From NCBI RefSeq assembly GCF_026626335.1, contig NZ_JAPNTZ010000027.1:1-64000 (forward strand): a stretch of DNA of 64,000 nt, given 5' to 3'. Shown piece by piece: positions 8,476-18,201 of this stretch (the first letter of the stretch is position 1; each line of letters begins with the position of its first letter). The position numbers were made by a program, and so were the translations under genes. The stretch comes from Paractinoplanes pyxinae (lineage in GTDB: Bacteria > Actinomycetota > Actinomycetes > Mycobacteriales > Micromonosporaceae). Under the pieces are notes generated by a model. It was not told the origin of the DNA. It searched no databases and worked only from the letters and a program-made list of their open reading frames with translations.

Positions 8476-9280
8476 CGCCCTGCATCGGGCCACCGCCGAA
8501 GTGGTCCTGGCGGGTGCGCTGGCCGGGCTGGTCGGCGTGCAGGTGGTGCTGCGGCGGCTGTCGTTCTTCACGATGGCGCTGACCCACGCGACGTTTCCGG
8601 GCGTGGTGGCCGCCTCCATCATCGGCGTGAACATTCTGCTGGGTGGGGTCGTCGCCGGCGGCATCGTGGCACTCGGGGTCGCCGCTCTGACCCGTCGCCG
8701 GGGACAGGACGCGTCGGCCGCCACGGGAGTGTTGCTGTCGGCCGGGTTCGCGCTCGGGGCCACGCTGGTCGCCACGCAGAGCGGGTTCAGCCGGGACCTG
8801 TCGTCGTTCCTGGTCGGCTCGATCCTCACGGTGGGCCCGCAGGATCTGGTCACCACCGCCGTCGCTCTTGTCGTCGTGGCGCTCGTCCTGCTGGCCGGCG
8901 CCCGCCCGCTGCAGCTGATCGCCTTCGACCGGGCCGGGGCCGAGGCGGCCGGAGTGCCCGTCGCGCGCTGGGACATCGTGCTGTTGCTGACCCTGGAAGT
9001 CGTTGTGGTGACTATGGTTCCGGCCGTCGGCACGATCCTGGCCGTGTCGCTGATCGTCGCTCCGGCCGCCGCAGCTCGACTGTGGACCGATCGGCTCTGG
9101 CCCATGACCGCGCTGTCGGTGGCGTTGGCCGTGGGCAGCGGGCTGGCCGGTCTGTGGGTGTCGAGCCGCTGGAACGTGGCCGCCGGGGCTTCCATCTCGC
9201 TGGTGGCCACGGCGTTGCTGGCTTGCTCGTGGCTGGCGGCGCGCATCCGGTTGCTCCCGGCCCGGCTGGCCGCCGCGTGA
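8459..9280 (+). CDS. zinc ABC transporter permease (ABC-3 family), second copy
   Basis: 273 residues, same family as the preceding permease and partly similar to it (RRLSFFTMALTHATFPGVV here against RRLSFTSDALTHTVFPGVV there). About eight membrane helices are predicted by eye. ATG 8459 lies inside the previous gene and has AAAGGA a few bases upstream. It probably pairs with the first permease. Its TGA overlaps the GTG of the ArsR-type regulator gene. Confidence 0.9.
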   Translation: MNWWDDALHRATAEVVLAGALAGLVGVQVVLRRLSFFTMALTHATFPGVVAASIIGVNILLGGVVAGGIVALGVAALTRRRGQDASAATGVLLSAGFALGATLVATQSGFSRDLSSFLVGSILTVGPQDLVTTAVALVVVALVLLAGARPLQLIAFDRAGAEAAGVPVARWDIVLLLTLEVVVVTMVPAVGTILAVSLIVAPAAAARLWTDRLWPMTALSVALAVGSGLAGLWVSSRWNVAAGASISLVATALLACSWLAARIRLLPARLAAA

Positions 9281-9564
9281 CCGTCGACCCGCCCGCACTC
9301 GACCGGGCGGTCACCGCGTTGCGCGGCATGGCCTACGAGCACCGCCTGCAGATCCTGGTCCTTCTGCGTACGGGCGAAACCACCCCGTCGGCGCTGGCGG
9401 CGGCCATCCCCGCGCACCCGACGGCCGTCTCGCACCACCTGCGGCACCTGATCGACGCGGGCCTGATCAGCCGCCGCCGGGACGGCCGCCGCATGCTCTA
9501 TTCACTGCGCGGCGAGGCCACCGCCCGCCTGCTCGACGAGGTTCTGCGTTATGCCCACGAGTAG
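9277..9564 (+). CDS. ArsR/SmtB-type transcriptional regulator
   Basis: 95 residues from GTG 9277, which overlaps the permease stop. The fold is a small winged helix: EHRLQILVLL, the recognition helix around HPTAVSHHLRHL, and the wing RRRDGRRMLYSL. No CxC metal-binding pair is present in the usual helix. The C-terminal YAHE and the HH of the recognition region are the only obvious candidate metal ligands, so the signal sensed is uncertain. Position as last gene of the zinc operon suggests a role in zinc homeostasis. It converges with the CobW-like gene, overlapping it by 16 bases. Confidence 0.85.
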   Translation: MTVDPPALDRAVTALRGMAYEHRLQILVLLRTGETTPSALAAAIPAHPTAVSHHLRHLIDAGLISRRRDGRRMLYSLRGEATARLLDEVLRYAHE

Positions 9565-10724
9565 TGCTCGGCGAACGGGTCGGGCAGCTTGCTCCAGGCG
9601 TCGGCGCCCTCGGCAAGTTCGGCGTCGGCCAGCAGGCAGCCTTTCAGCGTGGCGGTGAGGGCGTCCGTGTCGAGGCCGAGCCCCACGAACGAGAGAGCCG
9701 TGCCGCGGTCGCCGTAGTAGGGATCCCAGGCGGCGTCGGCCGACAGGCGGCGCATCGGAGTGGCCTCGTCCCAGCGGTCGGCCGGCAGGGCGGCCAGCCA
9801 GAGACCGAGGTTGCCCAGCATCAGGTTGCCGCCGGCCGACTCCCAGGCGATCGCCGTGTCGGGCTGGGTGGCGATCCACAGCTGGCCGCGGCCCCGCAGC
9901 GAGGTGGCGGCCAGATCCTCGAGTGCGTCGTGCAGGCGCTGGGGATGGAACGGGCGGCGGCTCTGGAACAGCATGGCGTTGACGCCGTGGTCGCCGGCCC
10001 GGTCGTGGATCCCGATCGGGTAGCCCTCGAGCGCCCGGCCCAGCATGGCGGGCACGGCCGGGTCGTGGCGGCCGGTGCGCAGCAGCCGCGCGGCCAGGCC
10101 GGTGCAGTCGACCGTCGGACCGTCGCCCACGCGCACCTGCACGGCCCACGGGGTCAGCCGGTGCAGCAGCGCGGCGGCCTGGTCACGGTCGTACGGGCCG
10201 AGGGCCGGGCTGCCCCACACCACGATCGTGTCGGCGTACTCGATCTGGCGGGCGACCACCTCGGCCACCCCGCGCCGGTCGTTGGCGGCGGCGTGCAGAT
10301 CCCGGTCGCGCAGGTCGTCGCTGCTCGTCAGGTCGTCGAGCAGGCCTGCCGCCTCGACCACGGTGACGAAGGAGTCAAAGGTCAGCTCGGCCGGCAGCGC
10401 AGCGACAGCGGCCGGTTCGATCGCGGGCGGCAGGCACAGCACGATGTCGCTGCCCGGCCGTTCCCGGCTCAGCCGTTCCAGGGTGGGCAGCACGTCCTCG
10501 CGCAGGGTGCACGAGACGCAGCCGTGAACCAGCTCGGTACGCCCACGCTCGATCACACCGGCTGCGGTCCGGACGGTCCGCGTGACCACTCCGTCCCGTA
10601 CGGCGGAAAGGTCGTGACCGACGAGCGTGAGCGACGGGTCGGCGACGAGCAGGCTGCGGGCGACGGCGTCCGTGGCGGCCGGGGCGAACCCGGCCAGCAC
10701 GGTCACGCGGGAGCGGGAAGTCAT
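9549..10724 (-). CDS. CobW/YciC-like zinc metallochaperone-type protein with degenerate P-loop
   Basis: 391 residues of the CobW/COG0523 family, with a GTPase-like N-terminal domain and a CobW C-terminal domain. The family metal site survives as HGCVSCTLRED (GCxxC). The Walker A region, normally GFLGAGKTT, reads GFAPAATDA here and lacks the lysine, so GTP binding is probably lost or altered. A Zur-like palindrome (10738-10752) sits 14 bases upstream. This indicates induction under zinc starvation together with the convergent transporter operon. Such Zur-controlled COG0523 proteins are thought to allocate scarce zinc. The motif loss is seen directly; its effect is inferred. Confidence 0.85.
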   Translation of the reverse strand: MTSRSRVTVLAGFAPAATDAVARSLLVADPSLTLVGHDLSAVRDGVVTRTVRTAAGVIERGRTELVHGCVSCTLREDVLPTLERLSRERPGSDIVLCLPPAIEPAAVAALPAELTFDSFVTVVEAAGLLDDLTSSDDLRDRDLHAAANDRRGVAEVVARQIEYADTIVVWGSPALGPYDRDQAAALLHRLTPWAVQVRVGDGPTVDCTGLAARLLRTGRHDPAVPAMLGRALEGYPIGIHDRAGDHGVNAMLFQSRRPFHPQRLHDALEDLAATSLRGRGQLWIATQPDTAIAWESAGGNLMLGNLGLWLAALPADRWDEATPMRRLSADAAWDPYYGDRGTALSFVGLGLDTDALTATLKGCLLADAELAEGADAWSKLPDPFAEHYSWA

Positions 10725-10737
10725 GCCCCCATCTTGT

Positions 10738-10752
10738 TGGAAACGGTTTTCA
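10738..10752 (-). promoter_or_regulatory. Zur-type operator upstream of the CobW-like gene
   Basis: TGGAAACGGTTTTCA is a near-perfect 15-bp dyad matching the Zur consensus at about 12 of 15 positions. It lies 14 bases upstream of the start at 10724, overlapping where a promoter would be. Confidence 0.75.
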
Positions 10753-10769
10753 TTTGCAAGCGACGCGGC

Positions 10770-11741
<972 letters not shown>

Positions 11742-11757
11742 GCCCCCAACGTATGCC

Positions 11758-12537
11758 TCACCAATCCAGATCGCAGAGCACGCCGTAATGATCGGACGGG
11801 TACAGGCCGTCGATCGGATCACCCAGCGCCTGGACGCCGGTCACCCTGATCGTCTGGTCCGGGTTTCCCGCCCGTACGAAGATGTGGTCGATCCGCTGAT
11901 CCAGGAGCTCAACCGCTTCGAGCGGCGCCTGCGGGTGGTCGGAGCGCAACGTCGTCGTGGCCGGGTCGCCCCCGCCGGCCGTCCAGGTGTCGACCATCGC
12001 CGCGTGCACGGGGGCGAGCACCGGGCTGTCGGGCGCGGCGTTCAGATCCCCGCACAGGATCACCGGCAGCGGCCCGTCGCGGAGGTAGTCCGTCGCCAGG
12101 TCGGTGACCGCCCGGCCCTGGGCGATGCGGTCCTTCGCGTACGCCGGTTCCCACTCGAGGCAGGCGGCGATCACGTGCAGCGTCCCGGCCGGGTGCTCGA
12201 TCTCGGCGACAGCCGACACCGGCACCGGGTCGCGGTTGAGCGAGGGCAGCGGCTCGGCGCTCACCCGCAGCGGCCACCGGCTGATCAGGCCGAGGCCCAC
12301 CTCGTACGGGGAATCCGGGGGAGCCGGAGGCAGGCCGGGCGCCACGAAAGCGGCGTGCCGGCCCAGGGCGGCCGCGAACTCATGGGCCTGGCTGGTGCCG
12401 TCGCCGCCCCAGCACTCCTGCAGCGCGACGACGTCGGCTTCGGCCTCGCGCAAATAATGCAGCAGGCGTGGCTGCCGGTCGCGCCAGTCCGGGCCGAAGC
12501 GCCACCACACGTTCCAGGTCAGCACGCGCAGGTTCAC
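11758..12537 (-). CDS. endonuclease/exonuclease/phosphatase family hydrolase
   Basis: 259 residues. The EEP-family signature is complete: LTWNVWW at the start, VVALQE with the metal-binding Glu, LEWEPAYAKDR, GDLNAAPDS and the terminal SDHYGVL histidine. No signal peptide is present, so it is cytoplasmic. It could be a DNA-repair nuclease or a phosphodiesterase acting on another substrate. GTG 12537 overlaps the stop of the glycosylase gene as GTGA, which suggests coupled translation and possibly a shared DNA-repair role. Confidence 0.9.
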   Translation of the reverse strand: MNLRVLTWNVWWRFGPDWRDRQPRLLHYLREAEADVVALQECWGGDGTSQAHEFAAALGRHAAFVAPGLPPAPPDSPYEVGLGLISRWPLRVSAEPLPSLNRDPVPVSAVAEIEHPAGTLHVIAACLEWEPAYAKDRIAQGRAVTDLATDYLRDGPLPVILCGDLNAAPDSPVLAPVHAAMVDTWTAGGGDPATTTLRSDHPQAPLEAVELLDQRIDHIFVRAGNPDQTIRVTGVQALGDPIDGLYPSDHYGVLCDLDW

Positions 12538-13325
12538 GACGCCTCTCCGGGTGCGGGCTGGCAGTGCGGGCACCACCAGGTTTCGCGGTCGTACGGGGTG
12601 GGGCCGGCCGGGCTGAAGGCGATCGGGGTGGAGCACCGGCGGCACGGGCGCCGGTACCGCCCGTACACCCAATGGGTCCGGCCCTTGCGCAGGTCGCCGG
12701 TGGTGGCCTGCGTGCCGTTGCGCAGGCCCAGGCGCATCATGCGGGCGATCACGTCGAGCACCTGGGGGACGTCGACGCGGGCGGCCGGGGTGTGCGGCCA
12801 GACGCCCGCGACGAACAGGCCCTCCACGGTCCACAGGTTGCCGATGCCGGCCACGTTGCGCTGGTCGAGCAGGGCCTCGCGGATGCGACGGCCGGGGATC
12901 GCGGCGACGGCGGGCGCTGCGGTCGGCCAGTCGTCGGTGAGGATGTCGGGGCCGAGGTGACCCACTGCGAGGTCTTCGCGGGCGGTGGGTACGACCTGCA
13001 GCACCGGCATGGCGTGGGCGGCCAGCACACCGGGCGGGCCGAAGTCGAACCAGGCGCCGACCCGGTCCGCGGCAGGGCCGGGGCGCCAGCCGGGCCGGTG
13101 GATCCGCCACGAGCCCTGCATCCGCAGGTGGCTGTGGACCGTACGGGCGCTGCCGAAACGCATCAGCAGGTGCTTGCCCACCGCGGCGACCTCGAGCAGC
13201 TTGTCGCCCTCGAAGCGCGGGGGAACCTCGCCACCGCGGCGGAACTGGGCCGCCGCCACCTCACGGCCGGCGACCGAAGAGCTCAACCGGGCAGCCAGCC
13301 GCCGGATCGAATCGCCCTCGGCCAT
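12534..13325 (-). CDS. Fpg/Nei-family DNA glycosylase with Ala in place of the N-terminal Pro
   Basis: 263 residues, formamidopyrimidine/endonuclease VIII family, nearest in look to actinobacterial Nei2. It begins MAEGDS where the family has MPEGD; the proline normally acts as the catalytic nucleophile. Other catalytic features remain: Glu3, Lys51 in VGKHLL, the NVAGIGNLW helix-two-turn-helix motif, and a C-terminal zinc finger with two CxxC pairs (PCRRC and WCPHC). The codon at position 2 is clearly GCC. The free amino terminus of Ala2 might still serve, or activity may be reduced. It lies 4 bases after the esterase gene, in the same operon. Confidence 0.88.
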   Translation of the reverse strand: MAEGDSIRRLAARLSSSVAGREVAAAQFRRGGEVPPRFEGDKLLEVAAVGKHLLMRFGSARTVHSHLRMQGSWRIHRPGWRPGPAADRVGAWFDFGPPGVLAAHAMPVLQVVPTAREDLAVGHLGPDILTDDWPTAAPAVAAIPGRRIREALLDQRNVAGIGNLWTVEGLFVAGVWPHTPAARVDVPQVLDVIARMMRLGLRNGTQATTGDLRKGRTHWVYGRYRRPCRRCSTPIAFSPAGPTPYDRETWWCPHCQPAPGEAS

Positions 13326-13329
13326 CGCT

Positions 13330-14076
13330 TCATGATGGCAGGTAGTGGCCGATGTGCTTGGCGAGTTGTGAGCGCCACGAGGGCCAGTCGTGCGGGGTGT
13401 CGGCGCCCCAGAAGTCGAACTCGTGCCGGATGCCCTTCTCGGCCAGCAGCGCGGCCATCTTGGGCGACGAGGCGAGCGCGCCGGTCGTGTCCTCCCACTG
13501 GCCCTGACCGCAGACCAGCAGGATCGTCAGCCGTTCGCGCAGCCAGTCCAGGTGGTCGCCGTGCAGGTTGGCCACGTACTCGGCCGGGTTGTTGAAATAG
13601 ACGGCGTCGCCGCGCTCGCCCCAGCCGTTCCAGGTGGCGGGGTCGTAGTTGCCCGAGAAGCACAGCGCCAGCGGGAACAGGTCGGCCCGTCGAAAAGCGA
13701 AATTCAGAGCGTGGTACGCCCCCAGAGAGCACCCGATCGCCCCGAGCTCAGCGTCGTCCCCGCTGTCTTGGAGCACGTGGGGCACGACGCTCTCGAGGAT
13801 CCAGGTCTCATAACCGGCGTGCATCCGGGCCCGCTCCTCGAGCGGCAGGTGGTGCGCCGACCACGTGCCGTCGTCGAACGAGTCGACGCAGTACAGCTTC
13901 AGCCGGCCCGCCTCGATCAGCGGCTCGACCGTGCCGACCATGCCGTTGTCGGCCCACTCCCAAGCGTTGCCGCCCTCGGTGGGGAACACGACAAGCGGCT
14001 TCCCGTAGTGACCGTAGACGGCCACCGTCCCGCTCGCGCCGTTGGAAGCTTCCAGCTGTACGGAGTAGTGCCGCAT
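13330..14076 (-). CDS. esterase family protein (alpha/beta hydrolase)
   Basis: 248 residues matching the putative esterase (esterase D/antigen 85-like) fold. The nucleophile elbow is GCSLGAYHA, and TPHDWPSWR near the C-terminus probably supplies the catalytic histidine. No signal peptide is present. The substrate is unknown; proteins of this look act on small acyl or trehalose-type esters in various actinobacteria. It lies 3 bases after the SARP-type regulator gene and 4 bases before the glycosylase gene, in a tight leftward operon. Confidence 0.85.
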   Translation of the reverse strand: MRHYSVQLEASNGASGTVAVYGHYGKPLVVFPTEGGNAWEWADNGMVGTVEPLIEAGRLKLYCVDSFDDGTWSAHHLPLEERARMHAGYETWILESVVPHVLQDSGDDAELGAIGCSLGAYHALNFAFRRADLFPLALCFSGNYDPATWNGWGERGDAVYFNNPAEYVANLHGDHLDWLRERLTILLVCGQGQWEDTTGALASSPKMAALLAEKGIRHEFDFWGADTPHDWPSWRSQLAKHIGHYLPS

Positions 14077-14079
14077 GGC

Positions 14080-14913
14080 TCAGTTTATGCGGTTCCGGGG
14101 CCGGGACGCCCGGCGACGGCGCCGGCCGAGGGCCGGCGGGAACACGAGACCGGCCGCCGGGATGCGCTGGTGCAGCAGCCGGTCGTGGGCGTCCAGCAGC
14201 TCCGGGCCGGGGACGATGCCGAGCTCGTCGTCGAGGCGGCGGCGCACGGCCCGGAACAGGTCGAACGCCTCGGCCTGGCGTCCGTCGGCGGCCAGAGCCA
14301 GCAGCAGGCGGGCCTGCAGCGCCTCGTCCAGCGGATCCAGGCTCGCCGCGTGCCGCAGGGCCGGGATGACCGTCCGGGCCAGGCCGGCCGGCAACGCCCG
14401 GTCGGCCGCGTCCCGGGCGGCGTGGGAGCGTTCCGACTCGAGCGCCACGAAGGCCGGCTGGCTGCCCGCGACCGGCTCGAGCCCGGTGGCGCACCGGCCC
14501 TGCCACAGCCCGAGCGCGTCGACGAACAGGCGCACCGCGCGGGCCGGGTCGCCCGTCTGGCCGGCCCGGGTCACGAGTGAGCGGAACCGCAGCAGATCGA
14601 GGGAGTCGGCGCCGACCCGCAACTGGTAGCCGGCGGCCTGCCGCACGAGGTAGCGGCCGGTCGCGCGTACGGGCAGATGGGGTTCGACCAGCCGGCGCAG
14701 CGCCCCGATGCTGCGGTGCACGATGTTGACCGCGCTGGCCGGCGGATCGTCGGCCCAGATCGCGTCGACCAGCTCGCTCAGGCTCACCGTCGAGCCCGCG
14801 CGGGCCAGCAGCAGCGCCAGCACGAGCCGCTGCTGGCGGCCGCCGAGGTCGAGCTCCGCCGGCCCGGAGCGGATCTGCACCGGACCCAGGATCCTGAACT
14901 GCACGACCGTCAC
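14080..14913 (-). CDS. SARP-type (AfsR/BTAD) transcriptional regulator
   Basis: 277 residues from GTG 14913; a second GTG at 14907 is possible. An OmpR-like winged helix (FRILGPVQIRSG to YQLRV) is followed by a bacterial transcriptional activator domain with TPR-like helices (DPLDEALQARLLLALAADGRQAEAFDLF). It lacks the NB-ARC ATPase of large AfsR proteins, so it is a small SARP. The C-terminus is arginine-rich. SARPs usually activate specialised metabolism, but no biosynthetic cluster is adjacent. The neighbours are repair and hydrolase genes, which it may co-regulate as first gene of the operon. Confidence 0.88.
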   Translation of the reverse strand: MTVVQFRILGPVQIRSGPAELDLGGRQQRLVLALLLARAGSTVSLSELVDAIWADDPPASAVNIVHRSIGALRRLVEPHLPVRATGRYLVRQAAGYQLRVGADSLDLLRFRSLVTRAGQTGDPARAVRLFVDALGLWQGRCATGLEPVAGSQPAFVALESERSHAARDAADRALPAGLARTVIPALRHAASLDPLDEALQARLLLALAADGRQAEAFDLFRAVRRRLDDELGIVPGPELLDAHDRLLHQRIPAAGLVFPPALGRRRRRASRPRNRIN

Positions 14914-15007
14914 GCCGGCCCTCCGATCTTGTGCCCCTACGAGGCCAGACCGGCCGGTGCGCGGCCGCGTGACGTTCGGCCGGTGTGACGCGCGCCGCTT
15001 GGCGTGG

Positions 15008-15808
15008 TCAGGCTTTGATGAAGGCCAGCAGGTCGGCGTTGATGGTGTCGGCCTGGGTGGTCGGCATGCCGTGCGGGAAACCGGCGTACGTCTTGAGGGT
15101 GCCGTTCTGCACGAGCTCGGCCGCCTTGGGCGCGGTGCCGTCGTACGGGACGATCTGGTCGGCATCACCGTGCATGACCAGCACCGGGACGGTGATCTTC
15201 TTGAGGTCTTCGGTGTAGTCCTCGCGGGCGAAGGCGTCGACGCAGTCGTACTGGGCCTTGGCCCCGCCCGCCATGGCCTGGCGCCACCAGTTCTGGATGA
15301 CCGCCTCGGAGGGCTCGGCCCCGGGCTGGTTGTAGCCGTAGAACGGGCCCGAGGGCAGCCCGCGGTAGAACTCGGTGCGGTTGGCGGCCAGACCGCCCTG
15401 CAGCCCGGCGAACGCCTCCGGCGGCAGCGGCACAGACGGCGTGACCGCGCTGATCAGCACGACCTTGGCCACCCGGCTCTCGCCGTGCCGGCCGACGTAG
15501 CGGGCCACCTCGCCCCCGCCCGCGGAATGGCCGACGTGAACCGCGTCACGCAGATCGAGGTGCTCGACCAGCGCCGCCAGGTCGTCGGCGTAGTGATCCA
15601 TGTCATGCCCGTCGCTCACCTGCTCCGAGCGGCCGTGCCCGCGGCGGTCGTGGGCGATCACCCGGAAGCCCTGGGCCAGGAAGAACAGCATCTGGTTGTC
15701 CCAGTCGTCGGCCGACAGCGGCCACCCGTGGCTGAAGACGATCGGCTGCCCCGAGCCCCAGTCCTTGTAGAAGATCTGTGTGCCGTCCGTGCTTGTCAGA
15801 GTTGCCAT
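15008..15808 (-). CDS. alpha/beta hydrolase, non-heme chloroperoxidase-like
   Basis: 266 residues. The opening IFYKDWGSGQPIVFSHGWPLSADDWD, nucleophile elbow GHSAGGG, Asp in MHGDADQIVP and His in GFPHGMPTTQAD match the cofactor-free haloperoxidase/aryl esterase group. ATG 15808 starts the conserved MATLTSTDGTQIFYKDW. Such enzymes hydrolyse esters and can perhydrolyse short acids. A close paralog is encoded at 61219-62043. It is divergent from the PBP gene, sharing a 197-bp gap with it. Confidence 0.9.
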   Translation of the reverse strand: MATLTSTDGTQIFYKDWGSGQPIVFSHGWPLSADDWDNQMLFFLAQGFRVIAHDRRGHGRSEQVSDGHDMDHYADDLAALVEHLDLRDAVHVGHSAGGGEVARYVGRHGESRVAKVVLISAVTPSVPLPPEAFAGLQGGLAANRTEFYRGLPSGPFYGYNQPGAEPSEAVIQNWWRQAMAGGAKAQYDCVDAFAREDYTEDLKKITVPVLVMHGDADQIVPYDGTAPKAAELVQNGTLKTYAGFPHGMPTTQADTINADLLAFIKA

Positions 15809-16005
15809 ACCGGTGAAGCTAGGAGCCTGCTGTGAACGATCTCTGGATTGGGCTTCGCAGCTGATTGCCAGGCACTCTTGAGAGGTTGTCCGGGTGTGCG
15901 AGCGCCGGTCGCGGGTATCGGAGCCACGCGCCCGGCCGGGTGCGTGCGCGGGTGGCGTACTGTGCCGTGGCGCTTCACTTTTCAAGGAAAGGTGTCTGGG
16001 GATCC

Positions 16006-18141
16006 GTGACTGTGGGTGACCGGATGAGGGATCGATCGTTCTTCAGCAAGGCCGTGCTGCTGCTCACCTGCGGTCTGCTGACCGCCGTGGTGGTGTCGGC
16101 CGCGTCCTTCCCAGCCGTCGCGCTGGGCGGGCTTGTGGCCAAGGCCGGCGCCGAGGGCTTCGCGGCGATGCCGAGCACGATCGAGCAGCAGTCCGCCCCG
16201 CAGGTGACGCGGGTGTTCGCGAGCGACGGCAAGACGCAGATCGCCGTCCTCTACGACGAGTTCCGCAGCGACGTGCCGCTCGGTCAGATCTCGCCCAACA
16301 TGCAGAACGCCATCGTGGCCGCCGAGGACCACAAGTTCTACGAGCACAACGGCGTCGACGTGAAGGGCATCGCCCGCGCGTTCGTCAACAACAGCCAGGG
16401 CGGCTCCCAGCAGGGCGCCTCGACGCTGACCATGCAGTACGTGCGCATGGCCCAGGCGTACGGCGCGAAGACGCCGCAGGAGGCGATCGACGCGACGAAG
16501 GACAGCCCCGAGCGCAAGGTCGCCGAGATCAAGTACGCGCTGCAGATCGAGAAGGACCTCGACAAGAAAGAGATTCTGCGGCGCTACCTGAACCTCGCGC
16601 CGTTCGGCAACGGCGCCTACGGCGTCTACGCCGGCAGCCAGGTCTACTTCAACAAGTCGCCCAAGAACCTGACCATCGCCGAGGCCGCGCTGCTGGCCGG
16701 CCTGGTCAAGGCGCCCACGTCGTTCGACCCGACCACCAAGACGGGCTACCCGCAGGCGCTCGACCGCCGCAACTACATCATCGACAACATGGTGGCCCTC
16801 AAGCAGATCACCAAGGCCGAGGGCGACGCGGCCAAGAAGACCAAGCTCAAGCGCACGGCCAACCGGCCCGGCAACGGCTGCACCTCGGTGAAGGTCAACA
16901 ACTACGGCTTCTTCTGCGACTACTTCTACCGCTGGTGGCTGGATCAGAAGGCGTTCGGCGCCAACGCGTACGAGCGGGAGCGTCAGCTCAAGACCGGTGG
17001 CTACACGATCGTCACGTCGCTCGACATCAAGGCCCAGAACGCGGCCCGCAAAGAGATCAGCCGCAAGATCGACGACGACGACAAGAACGCGGTGCTGGTC
17101 GCCGGGATCGAGCCCGGCACCGGGCACGTCAAGTCGCTGGCGGCCAACCGCAAGTTCAAGCTCGACGACGGGACGAACCCGAAGAGCTCGAACCCGCAGG
17201 CGCGCAAGGCCGGGGCTCGGGCGACGTACCCGAACACCACCAACCCGATCATCACCGGCGGCGGCGACATCAACGGCTACCAGGCCGGCTCGGTGTTCAA
17301 GATGTTCACCATGGTGGCCGCGCTCGAGAACGGCTACGAGCTCGACCACCAGATCACGTCGGGCTCGACCTACAAGTCGAGCTACCCGATCGCGCGGAAC
17401 GCGCCCGCCGCCTGCCCCGGCACCACGTTCTACTGCCCCAGCAACGCCTCGCCCAACGAGAAGGGCACGTTCAACATGTGGACCGGCTTCGGCAAGTCGG
17501 TCAACACGTACTTCGTGCCGCTGCAGGAACAGGTGGGCGCGGAAAAGGTCGTCGACGTGGCCAAGCGGTTCGGCATGCAGTTCCGCTCCAAGAGCGAGGC
17601 CGACCTGGTCAACACCCCCGAGGCGGCGCACAACTTCGGCGCGTTCACGCTGGGCGTGACCACCTCGACGCCGCTGGACATCGCCAACGCGTACGCCACC
17701 CTGGCCGGCGACGGCAAGTACTGCACGCCGACCCCGATCAAGCAGATCACCGCGGCCGACGGGTCGAAGGTGAAGGCCGGCCAGCCCACGTGCACCCAGG
17801 TCACCGACCCCGACGTGGCCCGCAAGGCGCTCGACGCGGCCCGCTGCCCGGTCGGCGACCGCGCCCAGCTGGGCAACTGCGCCGGCGCCACCGAGCCCAA
17901 CGCGCACCGCACGATCGACCACCCGGTGTTCGGCAAGACGGGAACGACCGACGCCGACAAGACGGCCTCGCTGGTGGTGGGCTCGCGCAGCCTGGTCGTG
18001 GCCGGCTACATGGTCAACCCGGACTGGGCCAACCACACCGACCGGATGCGCCACAACATCGTCAACCCGGTCGTGTACCGCACCCTCGCCGACTACATGG
18101 AGGGCGCGGAGTACCAGGAGTTCAAGAAGCCCGGGGAGTAA
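16006..18141 (+). CDS. class A penicillin-binding protein (bifunctional transglycosylase/transpeptidase)
   Basis: 711 residues. One N-terminal membrane helix (KAVLLLTCGLLTAVVVSAA) anchors the protein. The GT51 glycosyltransferase domain carries EDHKFYEHNGVD (catalytic Glu about 107) and GASTLTMQYVRM. The transpeptidase domain shows SVFK (Ser about 429), SVN and KTGT. It polymerises and crosslinks peptidoglycan outside the membrane. GTG 16006 has GGGG close upstream; GTG 16012 or ATG 16024 are alternatives. It lacks a PASTA domain, unlike its paralog at 48131-50551. A hairpin terminator follows at 18156. Confidence 0.93.
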   Translation: MTVGDRMRDRSFFSKAVLLLTCGLLTAVVVSAASFPAVALGGLVAKAGAEGFAAMPSTIEQQSAPQVTRVFASDGKTQIAVLYDEFRSDVPLGQISPNMQNAIVAAEDHKFYEHNGVDVKGIARAFVNNSQGGSQQGASTLTMQYVRMAQAYGAKTPQEAIDATKDSPERKVAEIKYALQIEKDLDKKEILRRYLNLAPFGNGAYGVYAGSQVYFNKSPKNLTIAEAALLAGLVKAPTSFDPTTKTGYPQALDRRNYIIDNMVALKQITKAEGDAAKKTKLKRTANRPGNGCTSVKVNNYGFFCDYFYRWWLDQKAFGANAYERERQLKTGGYTIVTSLDIKAQNAARKEISRKIDDDDKNAVLVAGIEPGTGHVKSLAANRKFKLDDGTNPKSSNPQARKAGARATYPNTTNPIITGGGDINGYQAGSVFKMFTMVAALENGYELDHQITSGSTYKSSYPIARNAPAACPGTTFYCPSNASPNEKGTFNMWTGFGKSVNTYFVPLQEQVGAEKVVDVAKRFGMQFRSKSEADLVNTPEAAHNFGAFTLGVTTSTPLDIANAYATLAGDGKYCTPTPIKQITAADGSKVKAGQPTCTQVTDPDVARKALDAARCPVGDRAQLGNCAGATEPNAHRTIDHPVFGKTGTTDADKTASLVVGSRSLVVAGYMVNPDWANHTDRMRHNIVNPVVYRTLADYMEGAEYQEFKKPGE

Positions 18142-18155
18142 AGGTCGGATCTCGG

Positions 18156-18187
18156 ATGCACCCGGTGACTTCGGTCGCCGGGTGCAT
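18156..18187 (+). terminator. hairpin terminator after the PBP gene
   Basis: ATGCACCCGG pairs with CCGGGTGCAT, extended inward by about four pairs to a TTCG tetraloop, followed by a short T-rich run. It lies 14 bases after the stop at 18141. Confidence 0.75.
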
Positions 18188-18201
18188 TTGTATTGGGCTC
18201 C

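Noticed and set aside
14080..14913. Biosynthetic gene cluster around the SARP-type regulator
   Set aside because: No synthase, tailoring or precursor genes lie within several kb; neighbours are repair and hydrolase genes.
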